Below, piece by piece: positions 33,739 through 42,835 of a stretch of 64,000 bases of DNA. A program made the translations under genes and the position numbers. The stretch covers positions 620,001 through 684,000 of the forward strand of contig NZ_JBFMKQ010000002.1 in assembly GCF_040786285.1 (NCBI RefSeq), read 5' to 3'. The notes beneath the pieces were generated by a model, which saw only the letters and a list, made by a program, of their open reading frames with translations, did no database searches and was not told where the DNA came from. Positions within the stretch are counted from its first letter, which is position 1. Each line of letters starts with the position of its first letter. This DNA is from Aquimarina sp040786285 (GTDB taxonomy: Bacteria > Bacteroidota > Bacteroidia > Flavobacteriales > Flavobacteriaceae).

Positions 33739-34842
33739 TTAATTAGACTCATGATTTCCGTCTTCTAGCTTAAAAATTTTATAAGACTGAGAGATCTTTT
33801 TGACCACTTCTTCTGTTCGATCAGCGTGCGTATCACTAATAAAAAGTTGACCAAAGGTTTTATCATCTACTAGTTTTATAATATGCTCTACTCGTTTTTC
33901 ATCGAGTTTATCAAAAATATCATCAAGCAAAAGTATAGGATTTACATTACTATTTCTTTTTATAAAATCAAACTGTGCGAGCTTAAGTGCTATTAAAAAA
34001 GATTTTTGTTGCCCTTGACTTCCAAATTTTTTAATAGGATGTCCTTCAATTTCAAAAGATAAATCATCCTTGTGTACTCCTACGCTGGTATATTGAAGCA
34101 TTCTATCTTTTGCGAGATTTTGTTCAAGAAGGGTTAATAGATTAGTTTCTGATAACTTACTTTGATACGTAAGGGCAACTTTCTCCTTTCCAGAACTTAT
34201 GGCATCATATCTATTTATAAATATGGGAATAAAAGCCTCAAGAAACTCTTTTCTTTTAGTATGAATAATGCTACCATATTCATGAAGCTGCTGGTTATAG
34301 ATTTCGAGAGTAGTAGGGTCAAAAGTAGTATTGGCGGTAAAATACTTTAATAATGAGTTTCGCTGTGATACTATCTTGGTATATTTTAATAATGTAGAGA
34401 GGTAACTTTGATCACTCTGCGAAATCACACCATCAATAAATTTACGTCGTGTATCACTTCCTTCGGTTATTAAATCCCGATCTGCAGGTGAGATAATAAC
34501 TAGGGGTAAAAAACCAATATGTTCACTAAATGTGTCATAGGCTTTACCATTGCGTTTGATTACCTTTTTTTGCCCTCTTTTTGCACTTACAATCATTTTT
34601 TCCTCACGATTGTCCTTTATATATAGGCCGTCGATAACAAAAAAATCTGTATCATGCTTGATATTTTGACTCGTAATAGGATTAAAATAGCTCTTGCCAA
34701 AAGATAAGTGATAAATGGCATCCAGAACATTCGTTTTTCCGACTCCATTATTACCAACAAAGCAGTTTATCTTATCATCAAAATCAAAATTGATGGATTC
34801 AAAATTTTTGTAATTGATTAAAGAAAGAGATTTTAAAATCAT
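33739..34842 (-). CDS. recF: DNA replication/repair protein RecF
   Basis: A 367-residue SMC-like ATPase that loads RecA at gaps with RecO and RecR. It starts MILKSLSLINYKNFESINFDF, as RecF proteins do. Walker A is CFVGNNGVGKTNVLDAI, the signature region includes FGSQGQQKSFLIALKLAQF, and Walker B is ILLLDDIFDKLDEKR. The length is normal. First gene of the unit recF-lipoprotein-dciA, divergent from the TPR gene. Confidence 0.95.
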   Translation of the reverse strand: MILKSLSLINYKNFESINFDFDDKINCFVGNNGVGKTNVLDAIYHLSFGKSYFNPITSQNIKHDTDFFVIDGLYIKDNREEKMIVSAKRGQKKVIKRNGKAYDTFSEHIGFLPLVIISPADRDLITEGSDTRRKFIDGVISQSDQSYLSTLLKYTKIVSQRNSLLKYFTANTTFDPTTLEIYNQQLHEYGSIIHTKRKEFLEAFIPIFINRYDAISSGKEKVALTYQSKLSETNLLTLLEQNLAKDRMLQYTSVGVHKDDLSFEIEGHPIKKFGSQGQQKSFLIALKLAQFDFIKRNSNVNPILLLDDIFDKLDEKRVEHIIKLVDDKTFGQLFISDTHADRTEEVVKKISQSYKIFKLEDGNHESN

Positions 34843-34950
34843 AAAACATTGATCGTCAAGGAGTCGTAACTTTAATAAAATTCGTAATTAATCCGTGCAA
34901 ATTATTGAAAAATAATAAATACTTGTGCTTTTAATTATGAATAAAAATTT

Positions 34951-34958
34951 TATTTTTG
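34951..34958 (+). promoter_or_regulatory. Candidate -7 box for the TPR gene
   Basis: TATTTTTG matches TAnnTTTG, 21 nt before ATG 34979. The nearest TTG (34923-34925) is 25 nt upstream, slightly outside the normal spacing. Confidence 0.5.
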
Positions 34959-34978
34959 CCCTTCATTAAAGAAAACTT

Positions 34979-35752
34979 ATGGCAACTTACAAGAAACGAG
35001 GACACAAACCTAAAAATAAAGCTGAAGAAGTTGAGAAAATCGAAGATGGATCAACAACAGCTGAGGTATTTAATACCTTAGATGAAGGCGCTTCTAGAAC
35101 AGAAGAATGGGTTGCGGCAAATCAAAAATACATACTTGGTGCAGTAGGAGTTATAGCTCTTGTTATATTAGGATATCTTGGTTTTCAAAAATTCATCCAG
35201 GAACCAAAAGAACAAGAAGCAGCAAATGAGATGTTTAAAGCTCAACAATATTTTGATAACGCTGTAAATGGCAATACATCTGTTAGTGATTCTTTATATA
35301 CATTAGCACTTAACGGAGGAGAAGGTAAATATGGTTTCTTAGAGATTATAGAAAACTATGGTGGTACAAAATCAGCAAATCTTGCAAACTATTATGCTGG
35401 ATTTTCTTACCTTAATATGAATAAATATCAAGAAGCTATTGAATACCTTGATAATTTTAAAAGCGATGATCAAATGTTGGGTCCTCTAGCTTTAGGAGGT
35501 ATTGGAGATGCTTTTTCTCAGTTAGACCAAGTAGAAGAGGCACTGGGGTATTATGAAAAAGCTGCGAAAATAAAAACGAACGATTTTACAACACCGAAGT
35601 TTTTATTAAAATCAGCAATTACTGCTATATCATTAAATAAAGCTGAAGTGGCAATTTCTTATTTGGAGAGAATCAAAGAGGAATTCCCAAAAAGTGTTGA
35701 AGCTAATCAAGTAGATGTTCATCTTGGTCAAGCTCAGGCAATGCAAAAATAG
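34979..35752 (+). CDS. Membrane-anchored TPR protein (YfgM-like)
   Basis: A 257-residue protein with a charged cytosolic start (MATYKKRGHKPKNKAEEVEK), one membrane helix (about 51-70, YILGAVGVIALVILGYLGF), and a periplasmic part with tetratricopeptide repeats (ANYYAGFSYLNMNKYQEAIEYL, ALGGIGDAFSQLDQVEEALGYYEKAA). Resembles YfgM/BamD-type scaffold proteins that help chaperones at the envelope. Divergent from recF, with a period-7 repeat tract between it and ribH. Confidence 0.85.
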   Translation: MATYKKRGHKPKNKAEEVEKIEDGSTTAEVFNTLDEGASRTEEWVAANQKYILGAVGVIALVILGYLGFQKFIQEPKEQEAANEMFKAQQYFDNAVNGNTSVSDSLYTLALNGGEGKYGFLEIIENYGGTKSANLANYYAGFSYLNMNKYQEAIEYLDNFKSDDQMLGPLALGGIGDAFSQLDQVEEALGYYEKAAKIKTNDFTTPKFLLKSAITAISLNKAEVAISYLERIKEEFPKSVEANQVDVHLGQAQAMQK

Positions 35753-35758
35753 TCTAGG

Positions 35759-35830
35759 GTTAAGAGTTAAGAGTTGAGAGTTTTTATAAACAGATATAAC
35801 TCATAACTCATAACTTATAAATCATAACTC
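35759..35830. repeat. Two opposed period-7 repeat tracts before ribH
   Basis: Left: GTTAAGA, GTTAAGA, GTTGAGA, GTTTTTA (35759-35786). Right: ATAACTC, ATAACTC, ATAACTT, ATAAATC, ATAACTC (35796-35830). The two sides are roughly complementary and could fold; the right side ends 5 nt before ATG 35836. Confidence 0.85.
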
Positions 35831-35835
35831 AAACA

Positions 35836-36342
35836 ATGGCTACAGAAAATAAAAATTTATCACAATACGATAAAGCTACAATCCCAAATGCGAAAAACTT
35901 TCGATTTGGGATTGTTGTTTCAGAATGGAATGAAAACATTACACAAGGGCTTTTTCAGGGAGCATTTGATGCATTGATCGACTGTGGAGCTATAAAAGAA
36001 AATATTGTTAGGTGGAATGTGCCGGGTAGTTTCGAACTTATTTACGGTTGTAAAAAGATGCAAGAATCTTTTGAGATGCTTGACGCAGTTATAGCAATTG
36101 GTAGTGTTATCCAGGGAGAAACTAAACATTTCGATTTTGTATGCGAAGGGGTTACTCAAGGAATTAAAGATTTGAATATAAATACCGATACTCCTGTTAT
36201 TTTTTGTGTGTTAACCGATAACACCATGCAGCAATCCATAGATCGTTCTGGAGGTAAACATGGTAATAAAGGAACCGAAGCCGCTATTGCCGCTATTAAA
36301 ATGGCACAATTACGAAAAGATGCTAAATTCTACAAAGGATAG
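35836..36342 (+). CDS. ribH: 6,7-dimethyl-8-ribityllumazine synthase
   Basis: A 168-residue lumazine synthase that condenses ArP (5-amino-6-ribitylaminouracil) with dihydroxybutanone phosphate, the penultimate riboflavin step; forms large icosahedral or pentameric assemblies. Motifs: FRFGIVVSEWNENITQGLFQGA, VPGSFELIYGCKKM, AIGSVIQGETKHFDFVCEGVTQG with the catalytic His, and FCVLTDNTMQQSIDRSGG. Complete. The start codon follows the heptamer tract closely. Confidence 0.96.
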   Translation: MATENKNLSQYDKATIPNAKNFRFGIVVSEWNENITQGLFQGAFDALIDCGAIKENIVRWNVPGSFELIYGCKKMQESFEMLDAVIAIGSVIQGETKHFDFVCEGVTQGIKDLNINTDTPVIFCVLTDNTMQQSIDRSGGKHGNKGTEAAIAAIKMAQLRKDAKFYKG

Positions 36343-36600
36343 TGTCTGGGGTTTGTTTTTTTTAATCTTATTTTTTTGATATGGTATACTATTTGTGCTA
36401 CATGCCATGTGTTTTAGTGTAATGAGTTTGAAATGTATAATTCAATGCCAGAAAACATGTTCATGAGTTCAGAATGGTTTGCTGTTATGATTCTTCAATT
36501 TGATCTATAGTTTCAAAACGAGAAACCCTAAACTGAAATTTATAAATCACTTTCATTGTTATTGTAATGCTAAAAGCTTTAGATTACAGAGCATTTTAAG

Positions 36601-36608
36601 TATATTTG
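36601..36608 (+). promoter_or_regulatory. -7 box directly before the small membrane gene
   Basis: TATATTTG 8 nt before ATG 36617; TTTA at 36578-36581 with 19-nt spacing could be the -33 element. Transcription would start at or next to the ATG, so the message may be leaderless. Confidence 0.5.
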
Positions 36609-36616
36609 ATTCGATT

Positions 36617-36904
36617 ATGGGAATATTTAAAACAAGAAAAAATAAAAAATTTAGTTATTCTCCTCGTTATTGGGATGATAATGGAGAGGGTAGCCCATAC
36701 CAGATAGAAAATAAGTTCGAAAAATTCCGAAGTATAGGAAGAAGTAACAACTTTAAAGACAAATTTAAGACGGCTTGGGAAGAACTAAAACAGGATTCTG
36801 ATAGAAAGATCAATCGAAGAGTTTTAGGGATTTTTCTTATTCTACTTTTGGTTTTTTTATATCTCATAGATTTTGATTTATCCATATTTACTGCAAGACG
36901 ATAA
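36617..36904 (+). CDS. Small membrane-anchored protein upstream of mutL
   Basis: A 95-residue protein from ATG 36617 (MGIFKTRKNKKFSYSPRYWD). It has a basic N-terminus, a hydrophilic middle (GEGSPYQIENKFEKFRS), and one C-terminal membrane helix (about 75-92, VLGIFLILLLVFLYLIDF). I recall equivalents in Flavobacteriia mislabelled 'riboflavin synthase subunit beta' because of the ribH neighbourhood; it has no such motif. The gene ends one base before mutL begins, so the two are coupled. Confidence 0.78.
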   Translation: MGIFKTRKNKKFSYSPRYWDDNGEGSPYQIENKFEKFRSIGRSNNFKDKFKTAWEELKQDSDRKINRRVLGIFLILLLVFLYLIDFDLSIFTARR

Positions 36905-38779
36905 ATGTCTGATATCATTCAACTATTACCAGATCATGTAGCCAACCAAATTGCTGCGGGAGAAGTGGTTCAAAGACCAGCTTCGGTAGTCAAGGAGTTG
37001 TTAGAAAATGCGATTGATGCCCAATCCAGTTATATAAAGCTAATTGTTAAAGAAGCGGGTAAAACACTTATTCAGGTTATCGATGATGGGGTAGGAATGA
37101 GTGTTACAGACGCAAGACTTAGTTTTGAACGCCACGCTACTTCAAAAATAAAGGCGGCAGAAGATCTTTTCCAAATAGATACTAAGGGCTTTAGAGGAGA
37201 AGCTTTGGCTTCTATTGCTGCCATTGCACATGTAGAGCTTAAAACTAAACAAGAAAATGACGAGGTAGGTACCGAAATTAAAATAGAAGGGAGTGAGGTT
37301 ACCTCTCAAGAAGTATGTGTAACCCCTAAAGGAACTTCTATAAGTGTTAAAAATTTATTCTATAATATTCCGGCACGAAGAAATTTTTTAAAGTCTAATG
37401 CAGTAGAATTACGCCATATTATAGACGAATTTCATCGTGTTACGATGGCACATCCCGCTATACGATTTGATATGTATCATAATGGGAGCGAAGTGTTTAA
37501 TCTGCCTATTGCTAATCATCGCCAACGTATTGTAAATATTTTTGGAGGAAAAACTAATGAAAAATTGGTTCCGATTAAAGAAGAAACGGATCTGGTTACC
37601 ATTGGCGGTTTTGTGGGTAAACCCGAATATGCCAAAAGATCACGTGGAGAACAATTTTTCTTTGTAAACGATAGGTTTATTAAAAGTGGTTATCTAAATC
37701 ATGCCGTAAATGCAGCTTTTGAAGGATTACTAAAAGATAAAGCACACCCAAGTTATTTTATTTATTTACATGTAGATCCTAAATCTATAGATATTAATAT
37801 ACATCCCACAAAGACTGAGATTAAGTTCGAAGATGAGCATGCATTGTATGCCATGCTGCGTTCTACCATAAAACATAGTCTAGGGCAGTTTAATGTGTCT
37901 CCGGTTTTAGATTTTAATAGAGATGCTTCGATGGATACGCCTTATGAATATAAGAGCAAAATGGCGCAAGTGCCTAAAATTGAAGTTGACCGAAATTTTA
38001 ATCCGTTCAAAGAAGATAAAAAATCAGAAACAAGCTCTTCTTCGGGTAAAAACTATACATCTTTTAAAAAAGAATCTGCAGGAAGTTGGGAGAACCTATA
38101 TGTTGGACTAGAATCTGAAATGACTTCCCCTAAATCAACAGATAATGAATTTTCATCGGTCGAGTTTGAAAGCGAAGAAGTAACCGGTTCTTTATTCGAA
38201 ACGGAAGACAAAAAAGTAGGACATCACACGACATATCAACTTAGAAGAAAATATATTGTAACTACCATTAAGAGTGGTATGGTGATTATTAACCAAAATC
38301 GAGCGCATCAAAGGATTCTTTACGAAGAATTACTGCGTAATATTACCATGGCCAGTGCAGTAAGTCAGCAATTATTATTTCCTCTTACTCTTTCTTTTTC
38401 TAAAAATGAAGTAGCTCTTTTAGAAACAGTAAAAGAACAATTAGAAAATACGGGATTTATGTTTGGAGAGTTCGCTTTGGGAGAAATAGAAATTAAAGCG
38501 ATACCTTCGGTGGTGTCTGAGAAAGAAGTTTCGGCTTTATTAGAACAATTACTTAGTGATCTCGAAAATGAAGTTCCTGACACTGGTTTCTCACAAACAG
38601 ATCTATTAGCAAGATCAATTGCCAAAAGCATCGCAGTAAGAACCGGAGTAGAACTAGCTCAAGAACAACAACAATATATGGCAAATAGCCTCTTTGCCTG
38701 TACAGAACCTACAGTAACACCAGATAATAAGACGACTTTCATCACGTTAACTGTAGATGAGATCGATAAGAAATTTTAA
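36905..38779 (+). CDS. mutL: DNA mismatch repair protein MutL
   Basis: A 624-residue MutL, the ATPase that links mismatch recognition to strand incision. N-terminal GHKL motifs are intact: QIAAGEVVQRPASVVKELLENAIDA, IDDGVGM, TKGFRGEALASIAAIA and the GTSISVKNLFYNIPARRNFLK block; a variable linker follows (about 330-440). In the C-terminal domain the endonuclease motif (DQHAxxExxxxE) reads NQNRAHQRILYE (463-474), losing the Asp, His and Glu; the CPHGRPT segment also reads TPDNKTTF. It starts directly after the small membrane gene's stop and is followed 6 nt later by a rhomboid gene. Confidence 0.95.
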   Translation: MSDIIQLLPDHVANQIAAGEVVQRPASVVKELLENAIDAQSSYIKLIVKEAGKTLIQVIDDGVGMSVTDARLSFERHATSKIKAAEDLFQIDTKGFRGEALASIAAIAHVELKTKQENDEVGTEIKIEGSEVTSQEVCVTPKGTSISVKNLFYNIPARRNFLKSNAVELRHIIDEFHRVTMAHPAIRFDMYHNGSEVFNLPIANHRQRIVNIFGGKTNEKLVPIKEETDLVTIGGFVGKPEYAKRSRGEQFFFVNDRFIKSGYLNHAVNAAFEGLLKDKAHPSYFIYLHVDPKSIDINIHPTKTEIKFEDEHALYAMLRSTIKHSLGQFNVSPVLDFNRDASMDTPYEYKSKMAQVPKIEVDRNFNPFKEDKKSETSSSSGKNYTSFKKESAGSWENLYVGLESEMTSPKSTDNEFSSVEFESEEVTGSLFETEDKKVGHHTTYQLRRKYIVTTIKSGMVIINQNRAHQRILYEELLRNITMASAVSQQLLFPLTLSFSKNEVALLETVKEQLENTGFMFGEFALGEIEIKAIPSVVSEKEVSALLEQLLSDLENEVPDTGFSQTDLLARSIAKSIAVRTGVELAQEQQQYMANSLFACTEPTVTPDNKTTFITLTVDEIDKKF

Positions 38780-38785
38780 ATATAA

Positions 38786-39538
38786 ATGGGGAGAATTACA
38801 GACACAGTAAAGGTCTTATTGATTACTAATGTAATATTTTTCATAGGATCGTTAACCATAGGGAATAGTGCATTTAATTTGTTTGCATTTTGGTTTCCAT
38901 ATAATGATAATTTCCATTTTTGGCAGGTTTTTACTTATATGTTTATGCATAGTCATGAGGGTATAAATCATATATTGTTTAATATGTTTTTACTTTTTAT
39001 GATGGGTAGTCAATTAGAGCATTCAATAGGGCAAAAAAAGTTTCTTTTTCTTTACTTCTCTGCTGGGTTTGGAGCATTAGGTCTACAGTTATTGTTTTAT
39101 TATTTAGAATTTCAACCTGGATATCAAAGTTTTGTACAAGCAGGTTTTGATAAAAATGAAATTTTAGAATTTATGAGAACAGGAAGATATAGTACATCTG
39201 TTTTAAAGTATACAACAGAAATAACTATTAACGATATGTATGGAGCGTATATGAGTCATATGGTAGGGGCTTCTGGCGCAGTCTCTGGGGTTATTGCTGC
39301 TTTTGGAATGTTATACTGGAATCAATCATTATATTTAATGTTTATTCCTTTTCCGATAAAGGCTAAATATTTAATGGCTTTTTATTTTGTCCCGGATCTT
39401 ATAGGAGGGATTACAGGTCAAAGTTTATATGGTACAACAAATATAGCGCATTGGGCGCATATTGGAGGAGCAATAATAGGCTTTATCACTATGTGGTACT
39501 GGAAAAAAAATTCGTTTAATCAACATCGTTGGTACTAG
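38786..39538 (+). CDS. Rhomboid family intramembrane serine protease (first copy)
   Basis: A 250-residue membrane protein with six helices. Catalytic Ser is in MVGASGAVSGVIAAF (GxSG) and catalytic His in IAHWAHIGGAIIGF. The HMFLFNMF-type helix is present as GINHILFNMFLLFMMGSQLEH with the conserved His-x-x-x-Asn. Substrates are unknown; family members cleave membrane helices. It is followed 1 nt later by a second rhomboid gene, and preceded 6 nt upstream by mutL. Confidence 0.9.
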   Translation: MGRITDTVKVLLITNVIFFIGSLTIGNSAFNLFAFWFPYNDNFHFWQVFTYMFMHSHEGINHILFNMFLLFMMGSQLEHSIGQKKFLFLYFSAGFGALGLQLLFYYLEFQPGYQSFVQAGFDKNEILEFMRTGRYSTSVLKYTTEITINDMYGAYMSHMVGASGAVSGVIAAFGMLYWNQSLYLMFIPFPIKAKYLMAFYFVPDLIGGITGQSLYGTTNIAHWAHIGGAIIGFITMWYWKKNSFNQHRWY

Positions 39539-39539
39539 T

Positions 39540-40421
39540 ATGACTACTAATAATCTATCATATCAGTTTAAAACAGCTAATATTGTGATTAAGCTTATTG
39601 CAATTAATGCTATATTATTTTTATTTGCTACCCTTGGCTCATGGATATTTAAAACAAGCCCGGGTGCGTTGATGGAGTGGTTTGTTTTGCCTGCGGCATT
39701 TGATGCTTTGATACTACAGTTTTGGGGAATCTTAACGTATAGTTTTTTACATTTTGGTTTTTGGCATATCTTCTGGAATATGCTAATGTTATATTGGTTT
39801 GGACAATTTGTATTGAACTTGTTTACAGAAAAGAGATTTCTTACCATCTATTTGTTGGGTGCTATATGTGGTGGTTTGTTATTTGTATTGGGATATAATT
39901 TTCTACCTGTTCTAAGTGGAAAATCAGGATATTTGATTGGTGCTTCGGCGGCAGTTTTAGCCATAGTGATTTTTATAGCGACATATACTCCTAATGCAGA
40001 GGTTAGAGTAATATTTTTTAACGTTAAACTATGGCAAATAGGACTATTTGTTGTGTTGTCTGATTTAATTCAGCTTCCTACTTCGGGTAATGCGGGTGGT
40101 TTGATTGCGCATATGGGTGGTGCTTTGTTTGGTTATATCTATGCCGTGCAGCTCAAAAAAGGAAATGATATTGGAGCCTGGTTTGAAAAAATGATGGATG
40201 GTTTGATGAATCTATTTAAACCACGCAAGAAAAAAAGCCCCTTAAAAACTGTACATAAATCAAAAACCCATAAAAGAGCTACCAAAAAAACTACTCCTTC
40301 TTCTGCTAAAAGTCCAAATCAAGTTAAGATAGATGCTATTTTGGATAAAATAAGTAAAAGCGGGTATGATAGTTTAACCAAAGAAGAAAAAGATTTCTTG
40401 TTTAAAGCAGGTAAAGAATAG
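39540..40421 (+). CDS. Rhomboid family protein (second copy)
   Basis: A 293-residue membrane protein with six helices and a basic cytoplasmic C-terminal tail (about 215-293, rich in Lys, with KKKSPLKTVHKSKTHKR). HFGFWHIFWNMLMLYWFGQF gives the His/Asn helix; the Ser motif is LIGASAAVLAIV (GxSA rather than GxSG) and the His is in GGLIAHMGGALFGY. It is probably active, though the Gly after the Ser is replaced by Ala. The tail may bind a partner or nucleic acid. Paired with the first rhomboid. Confidence 0.88.
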   Translation: MTTNNLSYQFKTANIVIKLIAINAILFLFATLGSWIFKTSPGALMEWFVLPAAFDALILQFWGILTYSFLHFGFWHIFWNMLMLYWFGQFVLNLFTEKRFLTIYLLGAICGGLLFVLGYNFLPVLSGKSGYLIGASAAVLAIVIFIATYTPNAEVRVIFFNVKLWQIGLFVVLSDLIQLPTSGNAGGLIAHMGGALFGYIYAVQLKKGNDIGAWFEKMMDGLMNLFKPRKKKSPLKTVHKSKTHKRATKKTTPSSAKSPNQVKIDAILDKISKSGYDSLTKEEKDFLFKAGKE

Positions 40422-40435
40422 ATATAGGTATAAGT

Positions 40436-41452
40436 ATGAGGGCGTTGGTTAACAAGATTATCTTTGTTATTAATTCTATTGCAGCTTTTGCATTGTTGCT
40501 ATCGTATTTATTGCCTTATGTTTCTCCCAAAATGTTTCCGTTGTTATCGGTATTAAGTTTGGCGGTACCCATTCTTATTGTGATTAACATTGTGTTTTTA
40601 TTGTATTGGTCAGTCCAGTTAAATAAAAAACTAATACTTTCTCTTACCATCCTGATTTTAGGATTTTCACATGTTTCGTCATTATATAAGTTGAAAGGAA
40701 AATCATCAGACAATATAAAGGATAGTGTTTCTTTATTAAGTTATAATGTACGTAGTTTTAATCGATTTGAGTGGATTGATTCAGAATCTATACCACAGGA
40801 TATTTCGAAATTAGTAAAAGAACAAGAGATAGATATATTTTGTGCACAAGAATACTATAATAATCCAGATATAGATTTTAATCATTACTCGTATAAATAT
40901 GAAGATTTTAATAACGATAACGGAGAGCTTGCATTAGTTATATTTTCGAAATTTCCGATAATCGATAAAGGATCTTTGCGATTTAAAGGAACTGCAAATA
41001 ATATCATTTTTGCAGACGTGGTTGTTAAAAAGGATACGGTACGTGTGTATAATGTGCATTTACAATCCCATAAAATAAGCTCTACTACTAATCAATTAGC
41101 TAAAGCAGATTCTCAAAAGCTATTAAACCGTATTCAGATTTCTTTTGAAAAACAACAAGAGCAGATAGAGATTTTAATTGCCCATATGAAAAACTCGCCA
41201 TATAAAAACATTGTGATGGGTGATTTTAATAATACAGCGTATTCTTATGTCTACAATAAAGTAAAATCTGAAGGTTTAATAGATGCTTTTAAAGAAGCGG
41301 GTAGGGGTTTTGGTAAGACTTTTGAGTTTGAACTGTTTCCTGTAAGAATAGACTTCATTCTAGTTGCCGAAGATTTTGAAGTTTTTGAATTTGAGAATTT
41401 TTATAAAAACTTCTCGGATCATTATCCAATTTTTTCTAGAATAAAGCTTTAG
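40436..41452 (+). CDS. Membrane-anchored endonuclease/exonuclease/phosphatase family protein
   Basis: A 338-residue protein with three N-terminal membrane helices (about 5-90) and a C-terminal EEP-fold domain: LSYNVRSFNRFEW (Asn), FCAQEYY (Glu), VYNVHLQSHKIS (His), VMGDFNNTAYSYVYN (Asp and Asn), RIDFILVAEDF (Asp) and the final FSDHYPIFS (Asp-His). All catalytic positions are present. Members hydrolyse phosphodiesters in DNA, RNA, sphingomyelin or inositol lipids; the membrane anchor argues for a lipid or extracellular substrate. It follows the second rhomboid after 14 nt. Confidence 0.9.
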   Translation: MRALVNKIIFVINSIAAFALLLSYLLPYVSPKMFPLLSVLSLAVPILIVINIVFLLYWSVQLNKKLILSLTILILGFSHVSSLYKLKGKSSDNIKDSVSLLSYNVRSFNRFEWIDSESIPQDISKLVKEQEIDIFCAQEYYNNPDIDFNHYSYKYEDFNNDNGELALVIFSKFPIIDKGSLRFKGTANNIIFADVVVKKDTVRVYNVHLQSHKISSTTNQLAKADSQKLLNRIQISFEKQQEQIEILIAHMKNSPYKNIVMGDFNNTAYSYVYNKVKSEGLIDAFKEAGRGFGKTFEFELFPVRIDFILVAEDFEVFEFENFYKNFSDHYPIFSRIKL

Positions 41453-41521
41453 TTTTGCTTTTTTATATTGATAAGTATTGTATAATATAATAATATAGAT
41501 TTTCTTAAAATAGTTAACCCA

Positions 41522-42835
41522 ATGAATAGTGATCTTATTAATGATCTGTTGGAAGCACTTTCTTTTTCACCAGATAATGTTCCTTTGAGGCTTAGAATTG
41601 CAAAGTTGTACTTTGATAAAAGTGATTATATCAATTCAGAAAAACATTATTTGGAAGTTATAAACCTCCAAAACAATAGTAAAGATGCCAGGTTTGGGTT
41701 GGCAAATTGCTACTATAAACTAAATAAAATATCACCAGCTGAAATTATTTTGGAAGAATTACTAAATGAAGATGGTAGAAATATTTCATATTTAGAGCTT
41801 CTTTGCTATTGTCAGTTAGATGGAGATAATTTATTAGATGCAAAAGAGACATATCAGGCACTGCTAAATATAGATGGTTTATATACGAATGAGTATTTTG
41901 ATAATAAGCTTAGATTAATGAGTGGATTAGAAAAAGAAAATGATTATGTAGATGAGGATGCTAAGAAATTTCTAAAGAAACCAACAATTGATTTTACAGA
42001 TGTCGGTGGTATGGATGAAGTGAAGAATCAAATTTCTTTAAAGATTATAAAACCATTAGAACATAAAGACTTATATAAGGCTTACGGAAAGAAAATAGGA
42101 GGAGGGATATTGCTCTATGGGCCTCCAGGGTGCGGTAAGACTCATTTGGCAAGGGCTACAGCTGGAGAGATTAATGCTAATTTCATTAATATTGGTATTA
42201 ATGACATATTAGATATGTGGATAGGAAGTAGTGAACAGAATTTACATGAGGTGTTTGAAACAGCCAGAAAGAATACTCCGTGTGTGATTTTTATCGATGA
42301 AATAGATGCATTAGGCGCTAATAGAAATGATATGAACAAATCGGCTGGTAGAAATGTGATTAATCAATTTCTGGCAGAATTAGATGGAATAGAGAGTGAT
42401 AATGAAGGTATTTTAGTACTTGGGGCTACTAATACCCCGTGGCATTTAGACCCTGCTTTTCGAAGACCTGGTAGGTTTGATCGTATTATTTTTGTATCTC
42501 CGCCTGATTTTAAAGCAAAATCTTCTATTTATGAGATTATGCTTAAGGGAAAACCTGTTGATAAAATTGATTATAATGCTCTAGCAAAGAACTCTAAAGG
42601 GTTTTCTGGAGCAGATATCCAAGCCGCTATTGATGTTGCTATTGAAAATAAATTAATGGAGTCATTTGATGATGGAATACCTAAACCTTTATCAACAAAA
42701 GATATTCTAAAAGCAATAAAACAAGTTAAGCCAAGTACTACAGAATGGTTTACCACTTCGAAAAACTATGCACTATACGCTAATGATTCTGGATTATATG
42801 ACGAAATATTATCCTATCTAAAAATTAAGAAATAA
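41522..42835 (+). CDS. TPR-AAA+ ATPase
   Basis: A 437-residue protein. Residues about 1-145 are tetratricopeptide-like (RLRIAKLYFDKSDYINSEKHYLEVI, ARFGLANCYYKLNKISPAEIIL). The rest is a classical AAA domain: LYGPPGCGKTHLARATAGEI (Walker A), VIFIDEIDALGANR (Walker B), the sensor-like NQFLAELDGIESDNEGILVLGATN, and the second-region-of-homology RRPGRFDRIIFV with its arginine finger. It resembles Vps4/katanin/ClpV-like ATPases that unfold or remodel complexes. It is coupled with the TPR membrane protein gene, whose ATG follows the stop without a gap. Confidence 0.88.
   Translation: MNSDLINDLLEALSFSPDNVPLRLRIAKLYFDKSDYINSEKHYLEVINLQNNSKDARFGLANCYYKLNKISPAEIILEELLNEDGRNISYLELLCYCQLDGDNLLDAKETYQALLNIDGLYTNEYFDNKLRLMSGLEKENDYVDEDAKKFLKKPTIDFTDVGGMDEVKNQISLKIIKPLEHKDLYKAYGKKIGGGILLYGPPGCGKTHLARATAGEINANFINIGINDILDMWIGSSEQNLHEVFETARKNTPCVIFIDEIDALGANRNDMNKSAGRNVINQFLAELDGIESDNEGILVLGATNTPWHLDPAFRRPGRFDRIIFVSPPDFKAKSSIYEIMLKGKPVDKIDYNALAKNSKGFSGADIQAAIDVAIENKLMESFDDGIPKPLSTKDILKAIKQVKPSTTEWFTTSKNYALYANDSGLYDEILSYLKIKK

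Noticed and set aside
41306..41316. GGGTAGGGG-like word at the EEP gene's 3' half
   Set aside because: It lies within a coding region and simply encodes Gly-Arg-Gly.
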